DNA from: Dysgonomonas sp. HDW5A
GTDB taxonomy: Bacteria; Bacteroidota; Bacteroidia; Bacteroidales; Dysgonomonadaceae
Direction of reading: 5' to 3'
DNA length: 64,000 nt
Assembly: GCF_011299555.1 (NCBI RefSeq)
Contig: NZ_CP049857.1
Location: forward strand, 1,612,001-1,676,000
Numbering within the stretch: the first letter of the stretch is position 1; each line of letters begins with the position of its first letter. Of this stretch, positions 54,564 to 63,023 are shown piece after piece. The notes beneath the pieces are model-generated. The model did no database searches. It was not told the origin of the DNA and saw nothing but the letters and a program-made list of their open reading frames with translations. The position numbers and the translations under genes are program-made.

Positions 54564-55007
54564 ATGAAAAAAATACTCTTGCTTTTAGGTTTTGTAGCAT
54601 TCTTCCATCTTATTTCCACTAATGGGGTATATGCAGCACAGGTCACTTTGGGAGCCCATGATAAGGTTATAAAAATTTGTGATTTGCCTGATACGGAAGA
54701 TTATACTTCCAGTGACGGTAAATTATTTGATTTTGGTTATAAGTACACTGTATTTGAAGTTATATTTTTACCTATTTTTCAAAAAGGCGAGGGGCAAATT
54801 GTAGGCTATATCGATGATGATAATTATGTAGTTTTATCTGAAAGTGATATTCAAAATATTGCTAAAACGAATAAAATTCAGAATCTGGCCGGCTTAGTTA
54901 ACATTCCGTTTTGGGATGTTTGGGGTGGAAAATTAGTGGCTATTGCGGTTATTCTTCTTCTTGTTTTTTCGATAATCAGAGATAGATATAAGAAAATTGA
55001 CGAATAA
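54564..55007 (+). CDS. Hypothetical exported membrane protein
   Basis: The 147-residue product has a signal peptide (about 1-24) and one transmembrane helix near the C-terminus (about 116-135), followed by a short basic cytoplasmic tail. The periplasmic part has few conserved patterns. I do not recognise a family. Confidence 0.6.
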   Translation: MKKILLLLGFVAFFHLISTNGVYAAQVTLGAHDKVIKICDLPDTEDYTSSDGKLFDFGYKYTVFEVIFLPIFQKGEGQIVGYIDDDNYVVLSESDIQNIAKTNKIQNLAGLVNIPFWDVWGGKLVAIAVILLLVFSIIRDRYKKIDE

Positions 55008-55009
55008 AA

Positions 55010-55050
55010 TAAAGGGTTATAATTTACAGATTATAACCCTTTTATTTTTA
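55010..55050. terminator. Terminator after the hypothetical gene
   Basis: AAAGGGTTATAAT and ATTATAACCCTTTT form a perfect 13-bp stem, followed by TATTTTT. It also faces deoC on the minus strand. Confidence 0.9.
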
Positions 55051-55077
55051 TATAGTGTAGTAGAACTTGAGCAGTGA

Positions 55078-55950
55078 TTACGCTTTTATTGTATCGAGTA
55101 AATTATTTGCCAAGCGACTTGCTCCAAGTCTGAAATATTCGTTATTACACCATTCATCTCCTAGAACCTCTTTCACTACTGTATAGTATTTCACAGCATC
55201 TTCGGTGGTAACAATGCCTCCAGAGGCTTTAAAACCGACTTTACGACCTGTTTTCTTGGTATATTCTTTAATTGCTGTACACATTACATAAGTAGCCTCC
55301 AGACTTGCACCCTCATATACCTTTCCGGTAGATGTTTTCAGGAAATCGGCTCCTGAGTACAATGACAATACAGATGCTTTCATGATATTAGAAGCTGTTT
55401 TTAATGCGCCTGTTTCCAATATAACTTTCAAGTGTGCATCACGGCAAGCATGTTTAATCTCGTCTATTTCCTCGCATAATTCTTCGTAGTTTTCATCTAA
55501 GAATAAGCCTAGATTTAAAACTATATCTATCTCATCCGCACCATTGGCTACGGCAAGTGCTGTTTCTGCTATCTTCACTTCCGTAAATGTTTGTGACGAT
55601 GGAAATCCACCCGATACACAGGCTATTTTTACACCTTGTGCAGTAAGAGCTTCTTTTACCACTTCTGCAAAGTTTGGATATACACAGATAGCCGCAACAT
55701 TATTTACATCGGGGTATGTTCCATCAAAGTCATTTACTTTTTCGGTAAATTTCCATACATCTTCTTTGGTATCTGTTGTATTAAGCGTAGTCAAATCAAT
55801 ACATGAATAAAGGGTTTTGTATACTTCAACTGTATTGTTTTCTGCAAATTTTTTAGATATAATTTCCTTTACTTTTGCTGCTATATCTTCGTCTTTTATA
55901 GCAGTTTTATATTGATTCAGAATATCAATATACTTGTTTGTACTAGTCAT
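55078..55950 (-). CDS. deoC: Deoxyribose-phosphate aldolase
   Basis: The 290-residue product has the DeoC signatures EIDIVLNLG (an Asp of the active site), LKVILETGAL and DFLKTSTGKV, with the Schiff-base lysine in the latter. It splits 2-deoxyribose-5-phosphate into acetaldehyde and glyceraldehyde-3-phosphate in nucleoside salvage. It is longer than E. coli DeoC because of its N-terminal part. Its start overlaps the mazG stop by 4 bp. Confidence 0.95.
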   Translation of the reverse strand: MTSTNKYIDILNQYKTAIKDEDIAAKVKEIISKKFAENNTVEVYKTLYSCIDLTTLNTTDTKEDVWKFTEKVNDFDGTYPDVNNVAAICVYPNFAEVVKEALTAQGVKIACVSGGFPSSQTFTEVKIAETALAVANGADEIDIVLNLGLFLDENYEELCEEIDEIKHACRDAHLKVILETGALKTASNIMKASVLSLYSGADFLKTSTGKVYEGASLEATYVMCTAIKEYTKKTGRKVGFKASGGIVTTEDAVKYYTVVKEVLGDEWCNNEYFRLGASRLANNLLDTIKA

Positions 55951-56279
55951 GATTGAGTCAGTTTATCGTTATTTATATGTCGGTTTTTATCCCTGTTTGT
56001 TTTCTTTTCCATGTTCTTGTTAAAAGCTTCCGTGAGGTCTACTCCGGTCTGGTTTGCCAAACACATAAGTACCCACATTATATCGGCCATTTCATCTGCC
56101 AGATTTTTGTCCAGATCAGCCTTTTTAAACGACTGATCGCCATAGGTTCGTGCCATGATGCGTGCCAACTCTCCAACTTCTTCGGTAAGAATGGTCATAT
56201 TGGTTAATTCGGAGAAATATCTGACTCCGTATGTTTTTATCCATTCGTCTACTTTGTTCTGTGCTTCCTGTATAGTCAT
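55947..56279 (-). CDS. MazG-like nucleotide pyrophosphohydrolase
   Basis: The 110-residue product is a single MazG-type helical domain with the metal-binding ExxE...ExxD pattern (LTEEVGELARIM, then NLADEMADIMWVLMC). It hydrolyses nucleoside triphosphates to monophosphates. It overlaps deoC by 4 bp and follows dtd by 15 bp, so all three are probably one operon. Confidence 0.88.
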   Translation of the reverse strand: MTIQEAQNKVDEWIKTYGVRYFSELTNMTILTEEVGELARIMARTYGDQSFKKADLDKNLADEMADIMWVLMCLANQTGVDLTEAFNKNMEKKTNRDKNRHINNDKLTQS

Positions 56280-56294
56280 ATTTCGCGTTTTAAG

Positions 56295-56747
56295 CTATTC
56301 TTTTTCCTTTGAATCAATCCAGATAGTTACTGGCCCGTCGTTGATTAATTCGACCTCCATATGGGCTCCAAAAACGCCCGTTTGGACTTTGTTATCTATT
56401 GTTTTTTCTAATTCTTTACAGAACTTCTCATACATGGGTATTGCAATATCCGGTTTCGAGGCTCTGAGATATGAAGGTCTGTTCCCCTTTTTAGTAGAAG
56501 CGAAAAGTGTAAATTGAGACACTACAATGACTTCTGCACTTATGTCTTTTAATGAGAGATTCATTATACCTTCCTTATCATCAAAAATGCGCAGATTAGC
56601 TATTTTATTACATAGCCAGGCGATATCTTCGGCTGAGTCTGAATCCTCTATGCCTAGAAGCACTAACAAACCTCTATCTATTTTTGATTTTATGCTACCT
56701 TCTACGGTTACAGATGCTTGTTTTACCCTTTGTATTATTACACGCAT
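56295..56747 (-). CDS. dtd: D-aminoacyl-tRNA deacylase
   Basis: The 150-residue product has the Dtd signature VVSQFTLFASTKKGNRPSY and begins MRVIIQRVKQASVTV. It removes D-amino acids (and glycine from tRNA-Ala) mischarged on tRNAs. First gene of the dtd-mazG-deoC group. Its upstream region carries the clustered TTTTGT motifs. Confidence 0.95.
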   Translation of the reverse strand: MRVIIQRVKQASVTVEGSIKSKIDRGLLVLLGIEDSDSAEDIAWLCNKIANLRIFDDKEGIMNLSLKDISAEVIVVSQFTLFASTKKGNRPSYLRASKPDIAIPMYEKFCKELEKTIDNKVQTGVFGAHMEVELINDGPVTIWIDSKEKE

Positions 56748-56944
56748 GGTTATTTTTGTTACTTTTTCTTATTTGAAAATCAGCAGTTTAATGATCAGGT
56801 GTACTACTTTTGTTACTTTTGTCCCTTATGTGTGTACTTTTATCACTTTCTTAAAATGCTGTATTTCAGATTGTAATGAATAAAAAGGTTACAAAGGTTA
56901 CAAAAGTGACACTTTTTAACCCCGTTTTTTTATTGTCTCTTATT
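56748..56944. other. Gene-free region with clustered phased TTTTGT/ACAAAA motifs
   Basis: TACTTTTGTTACTTTTGTCC (56805-56824) and later GGTTACAAAGGTTACAAAAG (56887-56906) then TGACAC show direct repeats at about 9-11 bp. They resemble the cluster at 42827-42958. No gene is seen here. Confidence 0.5.
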
Positions 56945-57041
56945 TTACCTAGTATCGTTATTTATTGATAGATAAACTTGCTGAGATATAACTAGGGTTG
57001 TACTTCTTATTAAGTACAAGTAATAAATAGTTCTGCGAACT
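56945..57041 (-). repeat. Intergenic repeat copy M
   Basis: Minus strand: AAGTTCGCAGAACTATTTAT then TACTTGTACTTAATAAG and AACCCTAGTTATA. Mobile element copy 2 is inserted just beside its palindromic end. Confidence 0.6.
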
Positions 57042-57053
57042 TTTATTACTTAT

Positions 57054-57085
57054 GTCAATCAGTAGTTGGGATAATATGTTCAATT
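57054..57085 (+). repeat. Left terminal inverted repeat of mobile element copy 2
   Basis: Reads GTCAATCAGTAGTT, then a shortened middle, then ATGTTCAATT. Confidence 0.75.
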
Positions 57086-57522
57086 AAATTGTCTTTTACT
57101 ACGCGCAATCACAGATTGCTTGTATTCCTTTTGCCCAAATCCGCAAAAGGAATCAAAAAGTCTTTGTGCTGCGTGGCTCGCCTGTCTGACTAAAGCATGC
57201 AGGCTAAACTAAACCTACTGCCTTTCGGCACGTTTAGTTTTACGCCCGCTTCGCTTATCAGCCAACGGCTGCACCACTGATGCACTGATGCTGACGCACG
57301 CAATGGCTTGTCATCCGTTAGGTTACCGACCTTGCCACTTGCACGGGGTACCCGCAGGATGAAGAAAGCGTTAAGAAACAAAAGGATATCTTTCGTTAAA
57401 CGTTTTTCTTTTGTTTTAGTTTTCGAGTCCGTAGCGGGTCGGGCAAAAGGCACAGTCTTGATCTTTTGTTTCGTTTTGCATCAAGGCAAAATGAAAAACA
57501 AACCCATAGGGTGCGTTAGAAT

Positions 57523-57562
57523 AATTGAACATTTAAACATAACAGATTAACTACTGATTCGC
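57523..57562 (-). repeat. Right terminal inverted repeat of mobile element copy 2
   Basis: The full-length arm (40 bp), nearly identical to the left arm of copy 1. Confidence 0.85.
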
Positions 57563-57620
57563 ATTACTTATAATCGATTTTATTTTATACAAAAGTAGGA
57601 ATAAATTTGGGTATGTAGGC

Positions 57621-57653
57621 AATAAAAAAACAGCACATTGGTCAATGTGCTGT
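57621..57653 (-). terminator. Terminator of the HdeD-like gene
   Basis: AACAGCACATTG and CAATGTGCTGTT enclose a GT loop; on the minus strand TTTTTTATTG follows. Confidence 0.85.
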
Positions 57654-57678
57654 TAGTTGATTTCTATTATTTTTTATC

Positions 57679-58278
57679 TCATTCTCCTAGACGATGTTCG
57701 TCATGATCTTTCGGTAAATATTTAACCAAAGTTTTCAGTTTGAATGCCAGGAATATTCTTAGTATTCCATAGAAAATAAATGCAAAAGAGATAATGTATG
57801 CTGCAAACAAACCTGCTATAGCGGGTTGAAACAATAGGATGATAGAGGCAAATACACTAAGTATTGATAATGCCAATACCCATCCCCAACCGCTATTTCT
57901 TACTGATTGAAGGTCAAAAGCCATACCTATTCCCCAGATGGATTGAATAAGTATCCAGAAGGCGATAAAATAGCAAAGCATAAGAGGTGCAATATCTAAA
58001 TTGGCTAATAAGAATACGGCAAATAGCAAATCGATAATACCCATTGCAAGTGTCCATCCCCAATTATGTATTACATTCTTGTTGGAAAGTGCAAATACGA
58101 TTTCTGAAATTCCTCCAACGAAAAATGAGAAAACGAATAGGAGTGTGATTGCTGCAAATGTGGCAAATGGTGTAAACATACATATAAAGCCAACTACAAC
58201 GGCTACAATACCGACTAATAGTGATATCCACCAATTTTTAACTGCTCTTTTGAATGTAGAAAGTAAATGATTTTCCAT
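57679..58278 (-). CDS. DUF308/HdeD-family membrane protein
   Basis: The 199-residue product has six hydrophobic segments in three pairs, with glycine-rich helices (for example VGIVAVVVGFICMFTPFA), the DUF308/HdeD pattern. In E. coli HdeD is linked to acid resistance; here no acid genes are near. A short cytoplasmic tail ends HDEHRLGE. It is a single-gene unit. Confidence 0.85.
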   Translation of the reverse strand: MENHLLSTFKRAVKNWWISLLVGIVAVVVGFICMFTPFATFAAITLLFVFSFFVGGISEIVFALSNKNVIHNWGWTLAMGIIDLLFAVFLLANLDIAPLMLCYFIAFWILIQSIWGIGMAFDLQSVRNSGWGWVLALSILSVFASIILLFQPAIAGLFAAYIISFAFIFYGILRIFLAFKLKTLVKYLPKDHDEHRLGE

Positions 58279-58442
58279 AATGATATAATTTTATATTTTC
58301 TACTTATTATAACAAATGAATAGTTAATTATGTTTTGGGAAATTTCTATTTGTTCTTGCCTGCTTATTGTTTAAGTGCTTATTACGTGTTTTTGTGTCAA
58401 TTTGATACTTTTTGTATCTTATTGCTCTGCTTAACCATTAAT

Positions 58443-60257
58443 TTAGATGTCTGTGTCTTTTTTGTCTTTATTGAAATGTTCACCGATAAGTTTGGCTTTG
58501 TGTTTGCCCACAACTTCTTCTATTTCTTCCGATGTGCTTGATTTTATGCGTTTTATGCTTTTGAAATGCTTTAATAACATTTTCTTTGTTTCTTCTCCGA
58601 TTCCTTTAATACTATCAAGTTCAGATACAATTTGTCCTTTACTTCTTAGGTTTCTGTGAAAAGTAATACCAAAGCGATGGGCTTCATCTCTAAGGTGTTG
58701 GATAACTTTTAGAGTATCAGAATTTTTATCTAAATAGAGAGGAATAGAGTCTTCCGGATAATATATTTCTTCTAACCTTTTGGCTATGCCTACGATGGCT
58801 ATTTTTCCATACAATTCGAGTTCCTTTAAAGATTCGCAAGCCGCACTTAATTGTCCTTTACCACCGTCAATAACAATGAGTTGGGGTAGGGGGGCCTTCT
58901 CTTCCTTGAGTCTGTGATAGCGCCTGAATACAACTTCTTTCATGGTCGAAAAATCATCAGGGCCTTCTACAGTTTTTACCATAAAGTGACGGTAGTCTTG
59001 TTTGGATGGTTTTGCCATTTTGAATACTACACATGCAGATACAGGGTTTGTTCCTTGAATATTCGAGTTATCGAAACATTCGATATGTATAGGAAGTTCT
59101 TTTAAGTGTAAGTCGTTCTGGATCCCTTTTACAATTCTTATAGAGCGTTGTTCGGGATTCAAGCTTTCGGCCTTTTTGAGCTTGTCTATTTTATATTGTT
59201 TTACATTCTGAATAGACAGTTTAAGTAGCTTCAGTTTATCCCCTCTTTGAGGTATAGTAAATTCGGTATCCTGAAGAATAAGATCAGGGAGGAAAGGCAC
59301 TACTATCTCTTTAGCGAGTTTTAGGAATCGGTCTTTCATTTCGAGGATGGCGAGTCCCAATAGCTCTTCTTTTTGCTCATCTAGCTTTTTCTTGTATTCG
59401 AAAGTATATGCCCGTATGACCGATCCATTATGCACGCTTAGGAAATTGATGTAGGCTGCCGAACTATCTTCGTCGTAGCCGAAAATATCAATATTGTACA
59501 TAATGCTCGAAACAACGGTCGATCGCTGTTTGAAGTTTTCTATTAATATATATTTCTCTTTCAATTTCTGAGCTTCTTCAAATTTAAAATCCGCAGCCAG
59601 ATTTTGCATTTCTTCATAGATTGCTTTACTTGCAATATTTATATTTCCCTTTAGTATCTCGCGTACACTTTCTACATTCTTATTATATTCTTCTAAAGAT
59701 TGTAAACCTTCACATGGACCTAGGCATCTTTTGATATGATACTCGAGACATACTTTAAACTTTCCGTTTTTTATATTCTCGGGAGTTAAACTTAGGCTGC
59801 ATGTGCGAATAGGGTAGAGCTTATGAATTGTTTCGAGTAACGCTTTTATACTTCCTCCACTGGCATACGGACCAAAATACTGTGATCCGTCTTTTACTAT
59901 ATTGCGGGTTTGAATTATTCGTGGAAAAAATTCATTTCTGATGACAATAGAAGCATATGTTTTGTCATCTTTTAACATTACATTGTAGCGAGGTTGGTAT
60001 TCCTTTATCAGATTGTTCTCTAATAAAAAAGTATCCTCTTCGGTATCTACAACAATATATTTTATATCTTTTATTTTACTAACCAGTATACGCGTTTTAG
60101 GGCTGTCGTGATGAGTCTTTGTAAAATAAGAAGATACTCTTTTTTTTAGATTCTTAGCCTTTCCTACATATATAATACTTCCTTTGTCATCAAAATATTG
60201 ATAACATCCAGGTTTATCCGGTATATTCTGTATTATATTTCTTAAGACATCATTCAT
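58443..60257 (-). CDS. uvrC: Excinuclease ABC subunit C
   Basis: The 604-residue product has an N-terminal GIY-YIG nuclease domain (about 12-90, IYVGKAKNLKKRVSSYF), a UVR motif region (about 200-240), the RNase-H-like C-terminal nuclease (about 385-540, HIECFDNSNIQGTNPV and VIDGGKGQLSAA) and tandem helix-hairpin-helix (about 555-600). It makes both incisions in nucleotide excision repair. Preceded by a long hairpin (60307-60360). Confidence 0.96.
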   Translation of the reverse strand: MNDVLRNIIQNIPDKPGCYQYFDDKGSIIYVGKAKNLKKRVSSYFTKTHHDSPKTRILVSKIKDIKYIVVDTEEDTFLLENNLIKEYQPRYNVMLKDDKTYASIVIRNEFFPRIIQTRNIVKDGSQYFGPYASGGSIKALLETIHKLYPIRTCSLSLTPENIKNGKFKVCLEYHIKRCLGPCEGLQSLEEYNKNVESVREILKGNINIASKAIYEEMQNLAADFKFEEAQKLKEKYILIENFKQRSTVVSSIMYNIDIFGYDEDSSAAYINFLSVHNGSVIRAYTFEYKKKLDEQKEELLGLAILEMKDRFLKLAKEIVVPFLPDLILQDTEFTIPQRGDKLKLLKLSIQNVKQYKIDKLKKAESLNPEQRSIRIVKGIQNDLHLKELPIHIECFDNSNIQGTNPVSACVVFKMAKPSKQDYRHFMVKTVEGPDDFSTMKEVVFRRYHRLKEEKAPLPQLIVIDGGKGQLSAACESLKELELYGKIAIVGIAKRLEEIYYPEDSIPLYLDKNSDTLKVIQHLRDEAHRFGITFHRNLRSKGQIVSELDSIKGIGEETKKMLLKHFKSIKRIKSSTSEEIEEVVGKHKAKLIGEHFNKDKKDTDI

Positions 60258-60306
60258 CTATGTAAGATTTAGTTTCTGTTAATTCGTTATCTCTGTATTC
60301 TAATTG

Positions 60307-60360
60307 GTAGTGGTAGATTTTTGGTTAATCATCGACGAGTAACACAAAATCTACCACTGC
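60307..60360. repeat. Long-loop inverted repeat between apt and uvrC
   Basis: GTAGTGGTAGATTTT and AAAATCTACCACTGC form about a 13-bp stem around a 24-base loop. It lacks a T-run on the minus strand, so it may act as a processing or regulatory hairpin rather than a terminator. Confidence 0.5.
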
Positions 60361-60389
60361 TATACTAAGGTAATAAAAAATTCGGGATA

Positions 60390-60929
60390 TTAAATATCGT
60401 ATTTTATAATTGCTTCCACTTCTACATCATCAGGGAATAGTTTTCGACCCTGAAGTTGTTCTAATTCGATAATGAAGTTTACATATATTTTTTTTACACC
60501 CATTCTTTTGATTAATTTATATGCAGCAAGCATTGTTCCTCCTGTTGCAAGTAAATCATCATGAATTAGTACTACATCATCTGGTTCTAGCGAATCTTTG
60601 TGTATTTGTATTGTATCTACACCATATTCTTTTTCGTAGCTTTCTTCGTATGTATCTGCAGGAAGCTTTCCGGGTTTTCTGATTGGAATAAATCCGGCAT
60701 TCATATTTAAAGCTAAAATAGGGCCCATTATAAATCCTCTTGATTCAATTCCTACAACTTTGGTTATGCCCTTGTTTTTATACAAGTCTGTTAAAACTTC
60801 TGTCAGGTCTTTCAAGTTTTGAGGAGATTGAAATAATGTGGTTACATCTTTAAACTGGATTCCCGGTATTGGAAAGTCTGGAATATTTCTTACGGATGAT
60901 CTTAGACTTTCAATTTTTTTGTGTGGCAT
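60390..60929 (-). CDS. apt: Adenine phosphoribosyltransferase
   Basis: The start is taken at the ATG at 60929 (MPHKKIESLRSSVRNIP, 179 residues), the usual Apt length. A longer frame from 60986 would run through parS site 1. The product has FPIPGIQFKDVT, VVGIESRGFIMGP and the PRPP-binding LIHDDLLATGGTMLAA. It converts adenine and PRPP to AMP. It lies between uvrC and the parS-mnmG region. Confidence 0.93.
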   Translation of the reverse strand: MPHKKIESLRSSVRNIPDFPIPGIQFKDVTTLFQSPQNLKDLTEVLTDLYKNKGITKVVGIESRGFIMGPILALNMNAGFIPIRKPGKLPADTYEESYEKEYGVDTIQIHKDSLEPDDVVLIHDDLLATGGTMLAAYKLIKRMGVKKIYVNFIIELEQLQGRKLFPDDVEVEAIIKYDI

Positions 60930-60978
60930 GATTTTATAAATAACTGTTTTAATGTGCTGTGACGCGTATTTTTGAAAT

Positions 60979-60994
60979 TGTTCCACGTGAAACC
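60979..60994. promoter_or_regulatory. parS-like site 1 (ParB-binding)
   Basis: TGTTCCACGTGAAACC is a near-perfect palindrome, matching the widely conserved parS consensus except for the last base. It lies upstream of apt. Confidence 0.85.
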
Positions 60995-61000
60995 GAAATT

Positions 61001-61016
61001 TGTTCCACGTGAAACC
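61001..61016. promoter_or_regulatory. parS-like site 2 (ParB-binding)
   Basis: Identical to site 1 (TGTTCCACGTGAAACC), 22 bp away, so the two sites are about two helical turns apart. It lies 10 bp from the mnmG stop. Confidence 0.85.
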
Positions 61017-61025
61017 GGTTTCTTT

Positions 61026-62900
61026 TTATCTTCCCAAAAGTACAAGGAGAATCGAAATGTCATTCGGTGAAACTCCGGGGATTCGACTTGCTTGTCCGAT
61101 TGTTTCCGGATTTATTTTGGCGAGCTTTTGGCGAGCCTCCGTCGAAAGAGATAAAATGCTTTCGTAATCGATTTTGTCTTTTATCAGAATGTTTTCTAAT
61201 CTGGTTATCTTTTCAGCGATCAATTGTTCGCGTTTGATGTAACCGTCATATTTGATTCTTATTTCTGTTGCTTCGATGATTTCCTCTTTTCTATTCGGGA
61301 TTTTATCAATCTCTGCTTTAAATGCAGGAATCGAATCCAGAATGTTTTCGATACTTATTTGTGGACGGGTCAACAAGTCTTTTAATTTGACTCTTTGTTT
61401 TAAAGGACTTGTTCCTAATTTCTCCAATGATGAATTTATATATTCCGGTTTCAAAGGATAGTTTGCCGTGAATTCAATCAGTTTGTTTATTTCTTCTTTC
61501 TTTTCATTCAGAAGATTTATGCGGTCTTCTTTTACAATACCCAGATCATATCCCAATTGAGTGAGGCGTACGTCAGCATCGTCTTGTCTTAATAAGATTC
61601 TATATTCGGCACGAGAAGTAAACATTCTGTACGGTTCATCCACGCCTTTTGTTACCAGATCATCGATCAATACACCTATATATGCTTGGTCTCGTCTTAA
61701 GATAAATTCTTTATCACTGTGGCAATTCAAGTGAGCATTTATACCTGCAATCAGTCCTTGTCCCGCAGCTTCTTCATATCCTGTAGTTCCGTTTATTTGA
61801 CCGGCAAAGAATAAGTTTTTCATTAATTTCGTTTCCAACGTATGTTTTAATTGCGTAGGATCGAAGAAATCGTACTCAATAGCATATCCCGGTCTGTAGA
61901 TATGAATGTTTCTGAAAGCCGGTATTTTTTCAAGAGCCTCAATTTGGTTGTGGAGTGGGAGAGACGAGGAAAAACCATTTAAGTAATATTCCTGAGTGTT
62001 TTCACCTTCGGGTTCTAAGAACAATTGGTGTGAATTTTTCTCCGAAAAAGTTACTATTTTAGTTTCGATGCTTGGACAGTATCTTGGTCCTATACTCTTG
62101 ATTTGTCCGTTGTAAAGGGGTGAATATTCAAGACCTTCTCTTAGTTTGTCATGAACTTCTTCATTTGTATTGCATATCCAGCAACTAAGTTGTTTAAGGG
62201 TTCTAGGTTTGAAATCTAAGTAAGAAAATTTGTGGAAATCTTCTTCACCTTTTTGTTCTTCCATCAGTGAAAAGTCAACGCTTCTACCGTCAATTCTGGC
62301 AGGAGTTCCCGTTTTCATTCTGTCTGTAGTAAATCCCGCCTCTCTTAATTGTTCGGTGATTCCGTATGAAGCAGGTTCTGCAACCCTTCCTCCTGTAAGT
62401 TGAGTCGATCCGATATGCATCAATCCGTTCAAAAAAGTACCGTTTGTAAGCACTACCGATTGTGCGGAAAATGTTACACCGAGACTTGTTTTTACACCTT
62501 TTACTGTTTTATTTTCGATAACCAGGGATGTAACCGCATCTTGCCAGATGAATAAGTTATTGGTGTTTTCGACAATTTCTCTCCATTTTAAAATGAATTG
62601 AGCCCTGTCGCTTTGTGCCCGAGGACTCCACATCGCAGGTCCTTTCGACTTGTTTAGCATTCTGAATTGGATGGCAGTTTTATCTGTAACAATCGCCATT
62701 TGTCCGCCTAAAGCGTCGATCTCTCTTACTATTTGTCCTTTTGCGATTCCACCCACTGCAGGATTACAGCTCATCTGGGCGATCTTATTCATATCCATCG
62801 TTATTAACAGGGTTTTTGAGCCTAAGTTAGCTGCTGCTGTAGCGGCTTCACAGCCGGCATGTCCTGCGCCTACGACTATTACGTCATATTTAAAATCCAT
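61026..62900 (-). CDS. mnmG: tRNA uridine-5-carboxymethylaminomethyl modification enzyme MnmG/GidA
   Basis: The 624-residue product has an N-terminal FAD-binding VVGAGHAGCEAA (about 9-20), SCNPAVGGIAKGQIVREIDA, the GxxTG-like GTTGYEEAAGQG segment and a C-terminal helical domain. With MnmE it modifies U34 of several tRNAs. The gene is often near the origin, as here. The leader carries repeat copy L between the -7 element (63016-63023) and the start. Confidence 0.97.
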   Translation of the reverse strand: MDFKYDVIVVGAGHAGCEAATAAANLGSKTLLITMDMNKIAQMSCNPAVGGIAKGQIVREIDALGGQMAIVTDKTAIQFRMLNKSKGPAMWSPRAQSDRAQFILKWREIVENTNNLFIWQDAVTSLVIENKTVKGVKTSLGVTFSAQSVVLTNGTFLNGLMHIGSTQLTGGRVAEPASYGITEQLREAGFTTDRMKTGTPARIDGRSVDFSLMEEQKGEEDFHKFSYLDFKPRTLKQLSCWICNTNEEVHDKLREGLEYSPLYNGQIKSIGPRYCPSIETKIVTFSEKNSHQLFLEPEGENTQEYYLNGFSSSLPLHNQIEALEKIPAFRNIHIYRPGYAIEYDFFDPTQLKHTLETKLMKNLFFAGQINGTTGYEEAAGQGLIAGINAHLNCHSDKEFILRRDQAYIGVLIDDLVTKGVDEPYRMFTSRAEYRILLRQDDADVRLTQLGYDLGIVKEDRINLLNEKKEEINKLIEFTANYPLKPEYINSSLEKLGTSPLKQRVKLKDLLTRPQISIENILDSIPAFKAEIDKIPNRKEEIIEATEIRIKYDGYIKREQLIAEKITRLENILIKDKIDYESILSLSTEARQKLAKINPETIGQASRIPGVSPNDISILLVLLGR

Positions 62901-62914
62901 TGTTATTTACTTTA

Positions 62915-63008
62915 AAGTCTCCGACTTATTTGTTTTATTCGAGCAAGTATAAGTGCAACTATCTGTTGTAATTAGAGATATTGCGTTAAATATTTGCTGC
63001 TATTTAAT
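62915..63008 (+). repeat. Intergenic repeat copy L in the mnmG leader
   Basis: AAGTCTCCGACTTATTTGTT then CGAGCAAGTATAAGTGCAAC and TTGCGTTAAATATTTGCTGC, between the mnmG promoter and start. Confidence 0.7.
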
Positions 63009-63015
63009 TATTGTG

Positions 63016-63023
63016 CAAAGTTA
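63016..63023 (-). promoter_or_regulatory. -7 promoter element for mnmG
   Basis: The minus strand reads TAACTTTG (fits TAnnTTTG), about 115 bp upstream of the start. Confidence 0.55.

Larger units (their letters stand above)
57045..57571. mobile_element. Non-coding MITE-like element, copy 2, with 9-bp target duplication
   Basis: The element body is 57054-57562 (509 bp), flanked by ATTACTTAT on both sides (57045-57053 and 57563-57571). It aligns over its whole length with copy 1 in the same orientation, roughly 85% identical by eye. The inverted ends read GTCAATCAGTAGTT and, reverse-complemented at the right, GCGAATCAGTAGTT. Loops differ from copy 1 while stems are kept, for example GCAATC-ACA-GATTGC and TGCC-TTTC-GGCA. 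The left arm carries a deletion. It lies just beside repeat copy M. Confidence 0.85.

Noticed and set aside
57190-57550. Open frames of 87 and 80 residues in mobile element copy 2
   Set aside because: No frame is shared with copy 1; the sequence looks structured and non-coding.
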